DNA of 64,000 nt from Sycon ciliatum (taxonomy: Eukaryota > Porifera > Calcarea > Leucosolenida > Sycettidae): NCBI RefSeq assembly GCF_964019385.1, contig NC_088643.1, forward strand, positions 2,444,755 to 2,508,754, in the 5' to 3' direction. The stretch's first letter is position 1. Each line of letters begins with the position of its first letter. Position numbers and translations under genes: made by a program. The notes under the pieces are model-generated. The model saw only the letters and a program-made list of their open reading frames with translations. It did not search any database and had not been told where the DNA came from. Of the stretch, positions 48,953-60,142 are shown one piece after another.

Positions 48953-50190
48953 GTGTCTCATTTTCCTGTCTGTGGGTGTGTGCGTGCGTGCGTTTTGCAT
49001 GTGCCCTGTTCAGCATCCTCCCCCTTTTGGATGGGACTAGTGTCCATACAGAATCCAGCCATTCAGCACCTGGTCGACGCGCTACCGGTCGTCCTGCTCA
49101 GTGACGTGGCACCATCTACAGGCAGGGCATATCTGCAAGCATTTGGTCGCTGGCGTACATGGGCTTCTGGGGCCGGACTTGCCCCTTTCCTAGCTCGCGC
49201 AGTTCATGTGGCGCTATGCCTAATGAGTTTGATCCAACAAGGCACGACGTGTGCCCTCGTCGCACAAGGCTGCGCAGCTCTACATTGGTTGCACCGTAAG
49301 GCCGGTCACCCAGATCCGATCGCGGAACCAGTCATCAAGCAATTGCAAGTCGCCGCTCGCCGTATCTGTGCACGTCCCATCTCCCGCCGCACTCCGATCT
49401 CACTGTCCTTGTTCCGCCAGCTGATGTCCACCCTGGCCCAACCAGAGGCATCACTGGGGGATCTGCAATGTGCCACCATGATTTGTTTTGAGTTCTTCGC
49501 CCTACTGCCCTGGGACTTTACCCCGACCCATATGTCCTTGTGTAGCGTTGGTCACGCGTTGGTCACGCTACAACGTACTATTCAATACGACGTTCGCTAC
49601 CAGCTCATCATTTGCGTATACGCTCAGCGTACTGTTCATTACGACGTTCGTTCTACCATACAACGGTCGCATGACAGTACGTTGCTGGTTGTGATTATTT
49701 TCCATAAATTATGTTTATTTTATCTTTCACAATGAGTTCAGAGTCTAGAGAGAGAGAGAGAAAACTGTTAATAAAGTAACACGTTAGTTAGTTGCGAGTT
49801 GTTAGGTTGTTTTGCCTCCAGGCCCGCTACACTTGCACCTGCCAAGTCGCAAGAACGACCAACTGAGGCAGAGGGATAACAGGGACATTTCTCCAGGAAG
49901 CAGGACATTCACCCGGCCAACATGTACTGGGCAAAGAAACCTCCGCCCCCTCTGGGCCAGACGTGCGCGGCCCCATGAGCTACAGCAGAGCCCGTGACGG
50001 AACTCCTCAAATTGGCGGTGGGCCGTACCCAAACTGACCCAACATCATACAATCTCCACAGCCTCCGATCAGGTGGTGCGATGGCCGCAGCAAACTCGGG
50101 CGTCGCGGACAGACTGCTGCAACGACACGGTGGCTGGAGTCCGCGTCCTCCAAGGATAAGTACATCACAGACTCACAGCATGACTTGCTA
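48953..50190 (+). pseudogene. Tyrosine recombinase of the Ngaro-like element, interrupted
   Basis: The N-terminal core-binding half is open at about 49030-49570: STGRAYLQAFGRWRTW, LVAQGCAALHWLHRKAGHPD and RRTPISLSLFRQLMSTL. At the catalytic-domain entry FEFFALLPWDF appears where related proteins have FxALLRxxE, so the first catalytic Arg seems lost. About 230 bp (49575-49805) of unrelated sequence with CGTTGGTCACG direct repeats interrupts it. The C-terminal half resumes with NLHSLRSGGAMAAANSGVAD and LLQRHGGW (HxxR and HGGW motifs), then a frameshift and KDKYITDS with the nucleophilic Tyr. In intact elements it integrates a circular DNA intermediate. Confidence 0.75.
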
Positions 50191-50207
50191 CTATCCTTTG
50201 CTTCATG

Positions 50208-50262
50208 AGTATATTCTCTGGTAGAGCTCCACCCCATGTACAACCCGGTTGCTATGTGAGTG
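50208..50262 (+). repeat. Split direct repeat B1
   Basis: CTCTGGTAGAGCTCCACCCC followed by ATGTACAACCCGGTTGCTAT. Counterpart B2 at 52694-52758, and a third copy at about 59812-59876. Confidence 0.7.
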
Positions 50263-50271
50263 CAAAAAAGG

Positions 50272-50405
50272 GTTGTTTTTTCACGGCTGAGCGTATCGAA
50301 AGAGAGTAAAAACGTAATTTTCACTCACCATTTTCTGTCGTGCACTGCTGCTCTTCCACTGCGCAAATCTCCCTCACCTGCCATCGTAGTCTTGTGTTCC
50401 TTGGG
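50272..50405 (+). repeat. Split direct repeat A2
   Basis: Direct copy of 46772-46912. Confidence 0.75.
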
Positions 50406-50817
50406 TTATCTAGGGGTTTTCCCGCCCTCCCTCCCTTGGGTCCTGTACATTTTTAGCTTGTATTGTGTGTTGTTTTTCGGGATTTCCATGGTATGTCGCA
50501 GGCTATGTTTTGTGCTTCTGTCCCGAGGGTCTCGGCGTTTTTGTTTGTATGATTACTCTTTTCTACTTGCTTATCTTCTTTTTTTGGGGTGTGACTGCCA
50601 GTGGGGCAGGTCCTATATTAGTAGAAGGGTTTTTTGGCCGCAAGGCGAGTTTTTCCCCCAGCCCGGTTGAGCGGTCGTGGCTGGAAATTTAGGGAGTCAG
50701 ATTTTTAGCCACTCCCCCACTGCCCAGTCCCCCCCCTCCCCGTGACATTGCTCTGCCTGAGTCTTGCACTGACATCTCTCTTGCTGGCCGCCATGCTCTT
50801 CGTTACTTTCTGGCTTT
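50406..50817 (+). repeat. Ngaro-like terminal segment, left of the LINE insertion
   Basis: From about 50563 (ACTTGCTTATCTTCTTTTTT) to CGTTACTTTCTGGCT it matches 59487-59735. The match resumes right of the LINE at 52614. Confidence 0.7.
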
Positions 50818-52613
50818 GTTTTTGTTTTTGTTTTTTTATTTATTTCACCGTCCAATGGCAGAAGCCAATGCACAGGAGGGGGCGTTAGCCAGCCATGGCA
50901 AGAGAAGAAAAAAATGAAGGAAAGAAGATGATAATCGGAAGAAAATAATGCATTAGCGGGGTGAAATGTATCACTATGTTGACCATGGTGGAGAGCGGCG
51001 AGATAAGCTAGCAAAAGAGGCGAGCGAGCCTACAACGTGGCATGACATTTAACATGGTCTATGAACTGTCTAATATTGGATATTGTCTTCATTTCCATGG
51101 GCAGCTTGAGCCAATACGAGTATGCAGAGAAGATAGGAGATTTGGTAAACATAGTTGACAAAGCTCTGGGAAGTACTATGCCATTGCGAGTGTCCCGTGC
51201 GAAAGTAAACCAATTATACTTGGTGAGATGTTCATGGACAATGTTCAGTTTAATACGATGGACCAGAACGCATGACTGTCTCTGCGACAGGATAGAGATG
51301 GGGCTGGTGGAGGCCAAACTATATAGATCAGTAGAGGGGAAAAGAGAGGGTTTACGAAAAATAATTTTCAACACACGTTTATGATATACTTCTAGTGTCT
51401 GTACAGCAGATTTACTAAGCAGGGAATGCCAAGCAGTGGCGCCGTACAGAAAGATAGGAAGGAGGTAGCATTTATAAAAGAGACGAATACATTCGGGGGA
51501 CAAGTGGGAGCAGTGAGACATTAGGCAACCTACAGATTTGCTAACTTTGTTGCATACAAAATCTACGTGAGAATTCCAGGACAATTGCGAGTCAAATACA
51601 ACACCCAAATGCCTGTGCGTATCTACAATATTAATGTTAATAGCCGAATCAAGTCCGGAAAGGGTAAATGTGGGAGGGTGGTCTAGTTGAGGGAGAAAGA
51701 CTATTTCTGTTTTCAAGATATTGGGTTTCAGACGCCATGACAACATCCATTTATGAACAACATTGATTCCATTCTGAAGCTTCGTACACAGGTTTGCAAT
51801 GTCGGCGTCAAACTGAATGAGGGCTGTGTCATCAGCAAATAGTGACAAACCATCTATACAGTCAGGTAGATCGTTTATATACAACAAGAATAGTAGAGGC
51901 CCCAGTATAGATCCCTGGGGGACTCCCGACTTCACAGGCAGTGGGTCTGAGAGTACCCCTTCGACTGACACTGATTGCGTTCTATCTGTTAGGTGGTCCG
52001 TAATCCACGCCAGAGACGCTCCGGAAACATTGTACATCGCAGATAATTTAGCTAGGAGTCCACGGAACCATACCGTGTCAAACGCCTTTGCTAGGTCGAA
52101 AAAACACATACAAACGTGTTGGTGGTCATGACGAAGGGCCACAATGTCCTGCACAAGGCGTGTCAGCTGCATGGTGGTTGAGTCTCCTCGTCGAAAACCA
52201 GATTGGACTGGGGCAAGGGCCGGCGACGCATGAGCATAAAGCTTATCAAAGAATAATCGCTCGCATAGTTTCGATACACAGGACAACAAAGAGATAGGAC
52301 GGTAATTGCTGGCTTGTGACTTGGAGCCTTTGCTCTTGTAAACCGGAACAACCTTCGCGAGTTTCCATGCTGCTGGAAATTTACCCGTCGAAAAGGACAC
52401 ACTAAAAATACGGCAGAGGGGGTACGATATCGACGGGGCAAGTTTCTTCAGGACATCATTCGTAATGGTGTCCAAGCCAGGACTGCGGCGAGACTTTAGT
52501 CGGGCGATAGCCTTTCTAACATCCGCAGTTGTGGTGATGACCTGAACAAATGTTTCATGAAGTTGGCTGTGGGCACGAAGAGCTGGAAATGATAACGACG
52601 GATCATCCGGGGG
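50818..52613 (-). mobile_element. 5'-truncated LINE inserted into the Ngaro-like repeat
   Basis: Minus-oriented. The uninterrupted site is preserved at about 59730-59752 (TTTCTGGCTCTGCTGGTTTT TGCTGGCG), which defines both ends. The tail is A-rich (ATAAATAAAAAAACAAAAAC). Confidence 0.85.
51030..52475 (-). CDS. LINE reverse transcriptase (Jockey/CR1 type), open
   Basis: 481 codons from the first Met, and the frame is open upstream to the 5' truncation (ADVRKAIARLKSRRSPGLDT), so the Met is only nominal. Motifs: SNYRPISLLSCVSKLCERLF, QSGFRRGDSTTMQL, MCFFDLAKAFDTVWF, GVPQGSILGPLLFLLYINDL (about residue 186), catalytic FADDTALI (about 212), HRHLGVVFDSQLSWNSHV, and a C-terminal tail with YHKRVLKIIF. 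No stop or frameshift. The endonuclease is missing, so this copy is not autonomous. The 3' UTR (50818-51029) is shared with the fragment at 26885-27000. Confidence 0.9.
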   Translation of the reverse strand: MDTITNDVLKKLAPSISYPLCRIFSVSFSTGKFPAAWKLAKVVPVYKSKGSKSQASNYRPISLLSCVSKLCERLFFDKLYAHASPALAPVQSGFRRGDSTTMQLTRLVQDIVALRHDHQHVCMCFFDLAKAFDTVWFRGLLAKLSAMYNVSGASLAWITDHLTDRTQSVSVEGVLSDPLPVKSGVPQGSILGPLLFLLYINDLPDCIDGLSLFADDTALIQFDADIANLCTKLQNGINVVHKWMLSWRLKPNILKTEIVFLPQLDHPPTFTLSGLDSAININIVDTHRHLGVVFDSQLSWNSHVDFVCNKVSKSVGCLMSHCSHLSPECIRLFYKCYLLPIFLYGATAWHSLLSKSAVQTLEVYHKRVLKIIFRKPSLFPSTDLYSLASTSPISILSQRQSCVLVHRIKLNIVHEHLTKYNWFTFARDTRNGIVLPRALSTMFTKSPIFSAYSYWLKLPMEMKTISNIRQFIDHVKCHATL

Positions 52614-52776
52614 TTTTGCTAGCGTGTGGCTGAGAGTGTGGTGTTACGGTACACTGAGTACATTCTCTGGCAGACCACTATTGTGAGTACAGTCTCTGTA
52701 CTTTCTCTGGTAGACCACCCCCCCCCCCCCCATGTACGACCCGGTTGCTATGTGAGTGAAAAAGTACGACTACAGT
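52614..52776 (+). repeat. Ngaro-like terminal segment right of the LINE, includes B2
   Basis: GCGTGTGGCTGAG...GTGAAAAAGTACGACTACAG matches 59750-59896. Contains a poly-C run at about 52718-52731. Confidence 0.75.
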
Positions 52777-52852
52777 ATAATATTGACTGCGTACGAGGTC
52801 AATATAGGAAATAAAAGCCGAGCAAAAGACGGAGGTGAAGCTGAGGTAATGT

Positions 52853-53315
52853 TGTGATCTGATTTTGTTAAAATATCTATGAAATGAATATGAAACACAC
52901 AATATAAAGCACACAGACAGGTCCTGAACAGTACTTACAGCTTTTTGAGGTTTGTTAGACCAGTGAAATTGACATTTTTTAATGTTGTGATCTGATTTTT
53001 GTTTAAATATCTATGAAATGAATATGAAGCACACAGACAATAATGTTGTTAACAGGTAAAGGCTAGTAGTGTAGTAAAAATTAGTTCGTTGACACGATGA
53101 TGTGGGCTACGACTACTACTACTATTCCTAAGTAAACAGTTTCCTCTGAGACAAAATGCTATAATACTCAAGATGTTCGTAAAGGGCCTGAAGTGTGTCC
53201 TTTTTAAGAGTATTACTACTATTCCTATTAGCATTATTGGAATATCTACACAACTCAGTTTTTAACGTTGTGATCTGATTTTTGGTCAAATATCGATATG
53301 AAGCACAAAAACAAT
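52853..53315 (+). repeat. Dispersed repeat cluster (TAATGTTGTGATCTGATTTT family)
   Basis: Three copies: about 52853-52920, 52920-53050 (full: GTCCTGAACAGTACTTACAG ... GAAGCACACAGACAATA) and 53262-53310. Further copies at 57738-57842 and 61413-61553. Confidence 0.75.
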
Positions 53316-53316
53316 A

Positions 53317-53597
53317 AAAGCATTTTCAAGATTCAAAGAGCCTGAAACAGCAGATCAGGGCGCTATCGTGAACAATCCTAGAAAATGCGATTAATAGTAT
53401 AAGTGAAGCGGACATTACAAAATGATGAATGAGAATACATGTATCTAAAATGGTTGTTCCAAATTTTAGATACATGTATTCTCATTCATCATTTTGTAAT
53501 GTCCGCTTCACTTATACTATTAATCGCATTTTCTAGGATTGTTCACGATAGCGCCCTGATCTGCTGTTTCAGGCTCTTTGAATCTTGAAAATGCTTT
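53317..53597. repeat. Perfect palindrome, 135-bp arms, 11-nt loop
   Basis: Left arm 53317-53451 and right arm 53463-53597 are exact reverse complements over all 135 bases by my reading; loop 53452-53462. A transcript would form a 135-bp perfect hairpin. No ORF. Confidence 0.95.
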
Positions 53598-53728
53598 GGC
53601 TTTTATAAAGGGAACACTACATAAAAACAATAAAATGTTGTTATACAGGTAAAGTTTACTAGTACACAATACAACACTGCAACAACACTAGGAATGTGCA
53701 GGTCTGATGTTGCTATACGCAACCGTCA

Positions 53729-55141
53729 CTGTGGAAGCTTGCCTCAGTTGTACCTGTGCACAAGAAGGGTTCGAAGTCCGCAACAAAGAACTACCGAGCC
53801 ATATCCCTGCTGCCAATACTGTCAAAGGTCATGGAAGCTATCATCAATCGTAGCCTTATGGGATTCCTTGAGCGCCAGCACATCCTCACCACTAACCAGT
53901 ACGGCTTCCGCTCCGGCCTGGGAACGCAGGACCTCCTTACCCTACTACACCATCGTTGGAGTACCGTGGCTGCAGGGGGCGGAGCTGTGCGGGTTGTTGC
54001 TGTAGATATTGCTGGAGCGTTCGATCGAGTCTCCCACCCAGGTGTGATCCACAAAGCCCAGCAGTACGGTGTATCCGGCATGCTCCTTGCATGGTTGAAG
54101 GACTACCTGCTGGACAGGCGCCTGAGTGTCATCGTTGGTGGGCAGTCGTCCAGCCCACACCGCATCACAGCCGGAGTTCCGCAAGGTAGCTTGTTGGGAC
54201 CGACACTGTTCCTTCTCTACACGAACGATGCCGATGACCACCTTCCACCAGGTGTAGATCTGGCCGCTTATGCCGACGACACAACGCTGTTTCAGTGCCT
54301 GTCCACCATGGATACCATTGACCACAGCTCAACAGTCCTGCAAAATGCTCTCGATGCCCTTGTGAATTGGGGCACCAGCTAGAGAATTGCGTTCGAGCCA
54401 GCCAAGTCCCAGGCCAGGACTATTGACCATCACCGCCCCGCCTGGGACCTGCCAGCAGTACAGTTTGCGAGTGCCCCCCTGAATGGAGAGAGTAACCTCA
54501 AGCTTCTTGGGGTAACCTTGGACAGCCAACTTTCCCACCGCAACCACCTCCGTACTGTCGCCATCAGAGCACGCCAGCGTCTCGGGCTCCTGCGGAAGGC
54601 CTCGCCGCTCCTGGATTCTTGCAGCCGAGCTAAAGTGTACCGTGGGTTTGTACGCCCAGTAATGGAGTACTGCCCATTGGTCTGGATGGGCGCAGCAGAT
54701 TGTCACTTGCAGCGACTTGACCAGACGTAACGCTCAGCCCTCCACTTGATTGGCCCCGGCGCAATGCTGCAAAGCCTGTCTATCCGGCGCATGGTAGCTG
54801 CGTGTACCTACATTTACAAGCTGCTGTGCTCCAATCCTACCAGCCCACTTTGTCAGCTCTTGCCTCCCTCTCAAGCCCCCCGACCAGCCCATGTTCGACC
54901 CACTCGTCTCTCTTGCTCGTCCTTCTCGACATGCATAACTACCAGCTGGAGACAGGGCTACCTGCCAATAGCCGGGAAAGTTGCCGTAGAGCATTCCCCG
55001 CCTGTGCTGTCCCTGTATGGAATGCCCTGCCACCCGCCGTCCTCAGCAAGCCACCTGACTGGAAACGGCTGCAAAGTTTCAGTGTCTGTCTTCCGGCACC
55101 TCCGTGCCCAGCAATGGCACTGGGCCGCTGACACTTTGTAA
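53729..55141 (+). pseudogene. LINE reverse transcriptase with two stops and a frameshift
   Basis: It reads WKLASVVPVHKKGSKS, NYRAISLLPILSKVMEAIIN, VAVDIAGAFDRVSH, AGVPQGSLLGPTLFLLYTND and catalytic YADDTTLF in one frame. A TAG at 54380-54382 follows NWGTS, then the same frame continues (RIAFEPAKSQAR, LKLLGVTLDSQLSHRNHL, RGFVRPVMEYCPLVWMG) to a TAA at 54728-54730. The C-terminus (VWNALPPAVLSKPPDWKRLQ) is in another frame, so there is a frameshift after about 54790. The catalytic box is intact. Same family as 4698-5657. Confidence 0.9.
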
Positions 55142-55310
55142 TATGTATGCACATCTGCCCAGTGCCCACATACTGCTGCATATTGCCATACGCCTCGTGC
55201 CCTGCTTACCCTGCTTACCCTTGTCTCTGGATCTGAATGTGCACCCCTTACGCATTATATAATTATACTTTATTTAGTTCTCTTCCCCTCTCTTGCTCCC
55301 CAACCATCCC

Positions 55311-55316
55311 CGCTCG

Positions 55317-55404
<88 letters not shown>

Positions 55405-55486
55405 CTATCTCTCTCTCTATCTCTCATCCTTTATTTTTATACTTTATTTAGTTTTTTTTCCCCCTCTCTTGCTCTCCAACCCTCCC

Positions 55487-55535
<49 letters not shown>

Positions 55536-55583
55536 TCTCTCTCGGTCTCTCTCTCGGTCTCTCTCTCTATCTGTCTGTCTCTC

Positions 55584-55639
<56 letters not shown>

Positions 55640-55665
55640 CCTCCCTCCCTCTCTTTCTCTCTCTG
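55311..55665. repeat. (TCTA)n and (CT)n microsatellites
   Basis: Two blocks: TCTA repeats within CT tracts at about 55311-55425, and (CT)n at about 55487-55665. They flank a duplicated 'cttgctc(c/t)ccaacc' unit, so the block itself may be a tandem duplication. Confidence 0.9.
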
Positions 55666-56059
55666 CTATTGGCGTGCCTGGTTGTGATGAAGCCGAGACC
55701 CAAGGTCGGCAGAGCATCCCAGACCACGTCACCACTCCCCTTATTTATGGCTCACACATGACGGGTTTACGTGGCTCTAGTAAAAAAAACATAAGAAAGA
55801 GAGAGAGAGAGGGATCACATTGCAATTCATGGCCAGCAATTGAGGACATCTGGGAGTTCTCATTTTTGTACTCCTCCGAGGTGTGATTTTTGGCGTGCTG
55901 GGCCAAACACAAGGAAGCCATCTGCAAAAAAACTGCAGAAAATGGTTGTTGTTTGATCCTTTGGTGTAATCTTTGTTTCTAGTCGAAGCTAGTTGCTGTT
56001 TGGAGCAGAAACGCTGAAATTGACTATTTTCTGCATGTACTCATACATGTACTCATGTA
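55666..56059. other. Spacer, nothing recognised
   Basis: No gene. (GA)n at about 55796-55813. Confidence 0.4.
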
Positions 56060-56677
56060 CAGTCGTCCCTCTCTAATCCGGCACCTTTTGCTACGGCGTT
56101 TTCTGCTGGATTAACGAGGGTGCTGGATTAAGAAATCCTCCCCTCTGACCCGGCCCTACCCAATTGCATGCATGTATCATACGTCAAAACGCAGGGTTTT
56201 CCATGTCGACCCAAGTATTTGGTGCACGGCTTTATATTCTCCACTTTTCTCCAGGAATATACACAGTGATAAAGTGATAAAGTAAAACAGAGAACATGTT
56301 CACATGTACTCTTTCACACACACGCAAACACACACACACATACACACACCTGAAAATTGGCAGGACACTACTCCTTGCTAAAATAAGAAAGTATGGTTGA
56401 CTGCTTCGCCGTTGTCTCCTGGACAACATTGACCAGACTGGCCTAGCCTGGCCTGGCAAGGAGTGCACCTGTACGGTACGCAATTTACGACTGCCGGATT
56501 ATGAAATCAAACTACGTGCAGTTTGAGCGATTCGTCTCAAAAAGTCACTGCCGGAGGCGGAATTCAAGTGCCGGATTAAGATGTAGGAATTGAACGAAAA
56601 AAATCGGTTTCGTCAGAAAGTGCGCCGGTTGGCAAGGGTTCTGGATAAACAAGTGCCGGATTAGAGAGGGACGACTG
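56060..56677. mobile_element. Tigger/pogo-like MITE (TA TSD)
   Basis: CAGTCGTCCCTCTCTAATCC and its exact inverse end the 618-bp element, with TA at 56058-56059 and 56678-56679. Subterminal CCGGATTA motifs occur on both sides. The CAGTCGTCCCTC terminus is shared with known Tigger-type elements and with 37602-38167. No transposase. Confidence 0.85.
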
Positions 56678-56679
56678 TA

Positions 56680-57937
56680 CTCAGGCATGCCGTCTCACTC
56701 GTATTTTAGCTCTTTTCTGGAATGGATGCTGCTCTGCGCCCCTTGGTGAACATTTCCTGCTCTCGTGGAGCAGCTGAAAAGGACCACTGGTATGTCTGCT
56801 TCCTGGTTTGAAAGTGGAGAGTCGACTTTTGTGCCTTGAAAAAGGAGTAGAGAGCGATAAAGGTACGTCTGTGGCTTATTTTTGAGTGCTCCTCGTACGT
56901 TTTTGATCGTGATAGAAAACTCTCAGACCAAAGTCAGCACGATGATGGCCGTACAGTTTTCTTGTGGATTTTTTAGTTGTTTCATCTCGTGTCTATGTCA
57001 GTATCGTGATGGTGAAGTGGAGAGGGTGATTTTCTTCCTCTAGGCTTCGTTCGGCCGACTTTGCTTCGTCCTCGTTGAAAAGTGATCCTGAAAAAAGGTC
57101 GATTCGCAAAATTATGTTGATTTTCAATGTACGTGATGACATGCGATTGCTGGCTGTGATGTTGTCACTCAGAGGTTCATGATGACGTAATTGGCAGACA
57201 AATGCCATTTTTATAACCTGGGACTAATCATTCTACTTCTGCTCATGTATGAATCCTGGTGTTGCATAGTTAGGAGGTTGGACTTTGAGAAGATACCACA
57301 TACTCTCGACGTATTGCATGAATGAATTGTTCTTCAGTCATTCGGTTTTGGAACTTTGGGGATGGCATGGATCGAGAGGCTCTGCTCCTTTTCTTATCAG
57401 CTGGTGCACTCAGGAAAGCAACAGTGGTCATGCATTGGCATGGAGATACAACCAAACAAACAAAATCTAGTCAAACGGAAAGCTCTCCGTTCATCACAGC
57501 AAACGTGAAAAGGCTAAAGTCTCCAAGGTCTGAGTTGAGAATGCAAAATCGCTGACCATGTCTCGAACCCAGAAAATATTTGGAAAACTCCTCCTGTCGA
57601 CTTCAACTTGGTACCCTCTGTTGCTTCATCATGGTATTTGACCTGTCTGCCTTTCAGTGATACTCTATGCATGTTTTCATGTCACCACGGTAGGTAGCAC
57701 TCATTGTAATAGTTGATAGTACTCACAGGCTATAGACTTCGGTTAGACCAGTGAAATTGACATTATCTAATGTTGTGATCTTCCCGTTGTCCAAGTGTCT
57801 ATGAAATGAATATGAAGCACACAGAAAATACTGCTGTTATAATGTTGAGTACGCGAGTGCATGCATGCCAGCTAGAAAAGGTACGGGAGGAGGTACCCAA
57901 CACAGGTAATAATGATAAGAACAGCTTATGCAGTGCT
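56680..57937. other. Spacer with one dispersed repeat copy
   Basis: 57738-57842 is a copy of the family at 52853-53315. Otherwise no gene is supported. Confidence 0.45.
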
Positions 57938-59400
57938 GTTTATATTTGAATCCATAGTCTGTATGTGCATGATCTGTACGCCATTCGCAGCTCTGTGTGT
58001 ACAACACATTATACGTGCATGCAGATCCTGCAAGGCATCCCCGGTGTAGTCTGTTTCTATGACGACATTCTCATCACCGGAGCAACCCCAGCATAGCGCG
58101 ATGAATGCCTACGTCAAGTACTTGTGGTTGTGAAGGGCAGTAGCCATCTCCTACTCAGTCGTAACTAGTTGTGCCGTCTTCGTCTCGACTGGCCATCATT
58201 GTTCCACATCACTCAGTGTCTAGCACAGAGGATGACTTCAACACTGAGTTTCCGGCAAGGACCACCAAGCTGCGATCCACTTGAAGCAGGAAGCTACCCC
58301 TCGTTGTTGTTCAGCTCATCCCGTTCCGTATGCTCTGCGTCCTGCCATGGAGCGTGATCGCTGACTGCTTATCCCGCCTCCCATTGAAGCTGTCCGAGCA
58401 GCAAGAAGCAGGCATTGTGAATGCCGTTCTCCAGCATGCCCGTGATCCATGTGAACCTCTACCTGTCTCTGCTGCTGATGTTGCCGCAGCCAGCAAAGGC
58501 GATGCCGTTATCTCACGCATCATGCAGTATCTTCAGTTCGGTTGGCCCGCCGACACCCCTGACGACTACAACCCTACCGCCAATGCCGCAACGAGCTGAC
58601 GATCAAGTCTGGTTGTTTGGTGAGAGGCCATCGAACCATACTCCCTGAGCAACTTCACTGCGCGCTGGTGCAGGAGCTGCACGATGGGCACCTATGCATT
58701 CTGCGAATGAAGTCCGTTGCACGTAGTTTCTTCTGGTTGCCAGGCATTGATGATGATATCAAGCATCTAGCCACGTCATGCCGTCAGTGCCAAGACACCA
58801 CTAACACTCCGCCCAAGGAAGCACCACATCCCTGGATAAATCCATCCAAGCACTTTGAAAGAGTGCATGTCGACTTTGCCGAACACGACGTCCAGCACTA
58901 TTTTCCGCTTGTAGACACCTAATCAAAGTGGCTCAGCGTCTGCAAGATGTCTTCTACGCCAACCCACCAGACCCTGGAGTGCCTACTGTCGTTCTTGTCA
59001 ACGTACGGCATCGCGAAGACCCTGGCCAGCAACAGTGGTCCGCAATTCACGCAGCACACAGCATCGTCCCCTTCAACGCTTGATTGAAGAAATATAATGA
59101 CGTTAACAGTCCTGTCATGATTCTAGTACAGCTCATTCAGTTTTGTTAATTGTTCTGTGAGCTTTCCTTTTACTGTGTTCTATGTTGCAATGCAGTAGTT
59201 CTTTTCTTGTTTTAGTATCAACAGGATTCTACTCTTCACGCCGTTTCTTATCTAAAGGAGGAGGAGTGTTATGTTTGAATCCAGAGTCTGTCTCAAAACG
59301 ATCTGAACGTCATACGCTGCTCTGTTCACTTCATATTAGACATGCATGCACTGTACACTGTTTTTTCCAGCTCTGCATTTTTTCCAAGGGGCGGTAAATA
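57938..59400 (+). mobile_element. Collapsed Gypsy element (Mag-like) with LTR fragments
   Basis: An LTR-like start at 57938 (TTTGAATCCATAGTCTGTAT...) resembles 59270 onward (TTTGAATCCAGAGTCTGTCT), which follows a purine tract AAAGGAGGAGGAG at about 59255-59267. Between them only parts of pol remain. Ends are not exact. Confidence 0.55.
58022..59085 (+). pseudogene. Gypsy pol relic: RT box, RNase H tail, integrase
   Basis: It starts directly after the LTR fragment with MQILQGIPGVVCFYDDILIT (RT catalytic FYDD), breaks, then shows the end of RNase H (ADCLSRLPLK at about 58357) and a linker. Integrase follows: LVQELHDGHLCILRMKSVAR, FWLPGIDDDIKHLATSCRQC (HHCC finger), VHVDFAEHDVQ (core Asp), and after a TAA at about 58920 SKWLSV and SNSGPQFTQ (normally DNGPQF, so Asp is Ser). 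Large internal deletions and several stops. Non-functional. Confidence 0.75.
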
Positions 59401-59486
59401 AACGCCGGATAGTTAAATAAAGAAAGAAGAAAGAGAGAATAACCGGTACAAACAAACAGGATAGATAGACGGACGGACGGACGGAC

Positions 59487-59896
59487 TACTTGCTTATCTT
59501 CTTTTTTGGGTGTGACTGGCATTGGGGCAGGTCCCATATTAGTAGAAGGTTTTTTTGGCCGCAAGGCAAGTTTTTCCCCAGCCCGGTTGAGCGGTCGTGG
59601 CTGGAAATTTAGGGAGTCAGATTTTTAACCGCTCCCCCACTGCCCAGTCCCCCCCCCCCCCGTGACATTGCTCTGCCTGAGTCTTGCACTGACATCTCTT
59701 TTGCTGGCCGCCATGCTCTTCGTTACTTTCTGGCTCTGCTGGTTTTTGCTGGCGTGTGGCTGAGTGTGGTGCTACGGTACACTGAGTACATTCTCTGGTA
59801 GACCACTATTGTGAGTACATTCTCTGTACATTCTCTGGTAGACCACCACCCCATGTACAACCCGGTTGCTATGTGAGTGAAAAAGTACGACTACAG
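59487..59896 (+). repeat. Second Ngaro-like terminal segment
   Basis: Colinear with 50563-50817 plus 52614-52776, without the LINE. Preceded by (GGAC)n at about 59470-59485. Confidence 0.8.
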
Positions 59897-59897
59897 T

Positions 59898-60142
59898 GTT
59901 GTAGTCGTGATTCTAACATTACTTCTCCATCACTGCATCAGCTCAACCGCCACCACTGGACTGCCTTTTTACACTCTTTTTATTGACGAATAAACAAGAA
60001 CACGGAAACAACTACATCTTGACAAGACGACAGACCAAAGACTAGCTCACACAGTTTCGCGCATGCGCACAACACCACCAACCAATGACGCGTGTCCACA
60101 GCGACCAAGATGAAACAAACACGTGACACCAAATCTACCACA
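59898..60142 (-). repeat. Left LTR of the TRIM-like element
   Basis: Direct copy of the right LTR. Contains GCGCATGCGCAC and, on the minus strand, a CATTGGTTGG (CCAAT-type) motif. Confidence 0.8.

Larger units (their letters stand above)
46772..52758 (+). mobile_element. Ngaro/DIRS-like tyrosine-recombinase retroelement, degraded
   Basis: Coding order RT (46913), RNase H (47470), tyrosine recombinase (48953-50190), bounded by direct repeats in the order A1, ORFs, B1 (50208-50262), A2 (50272-50405), B2 (52694-52758). This is the split-direct-repeat layout known from Ngaro elements. A LINE interrupts the part between A2 and B2. All genes are broken. Part of the A2-B2 segment recurs at 59487-59896. 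Confidence 0.7.

Noticed and set aside
55237..55761. Long Ser/Leu-rich open frames
   Set aside because: Translated CT/TCTA microsatellites.
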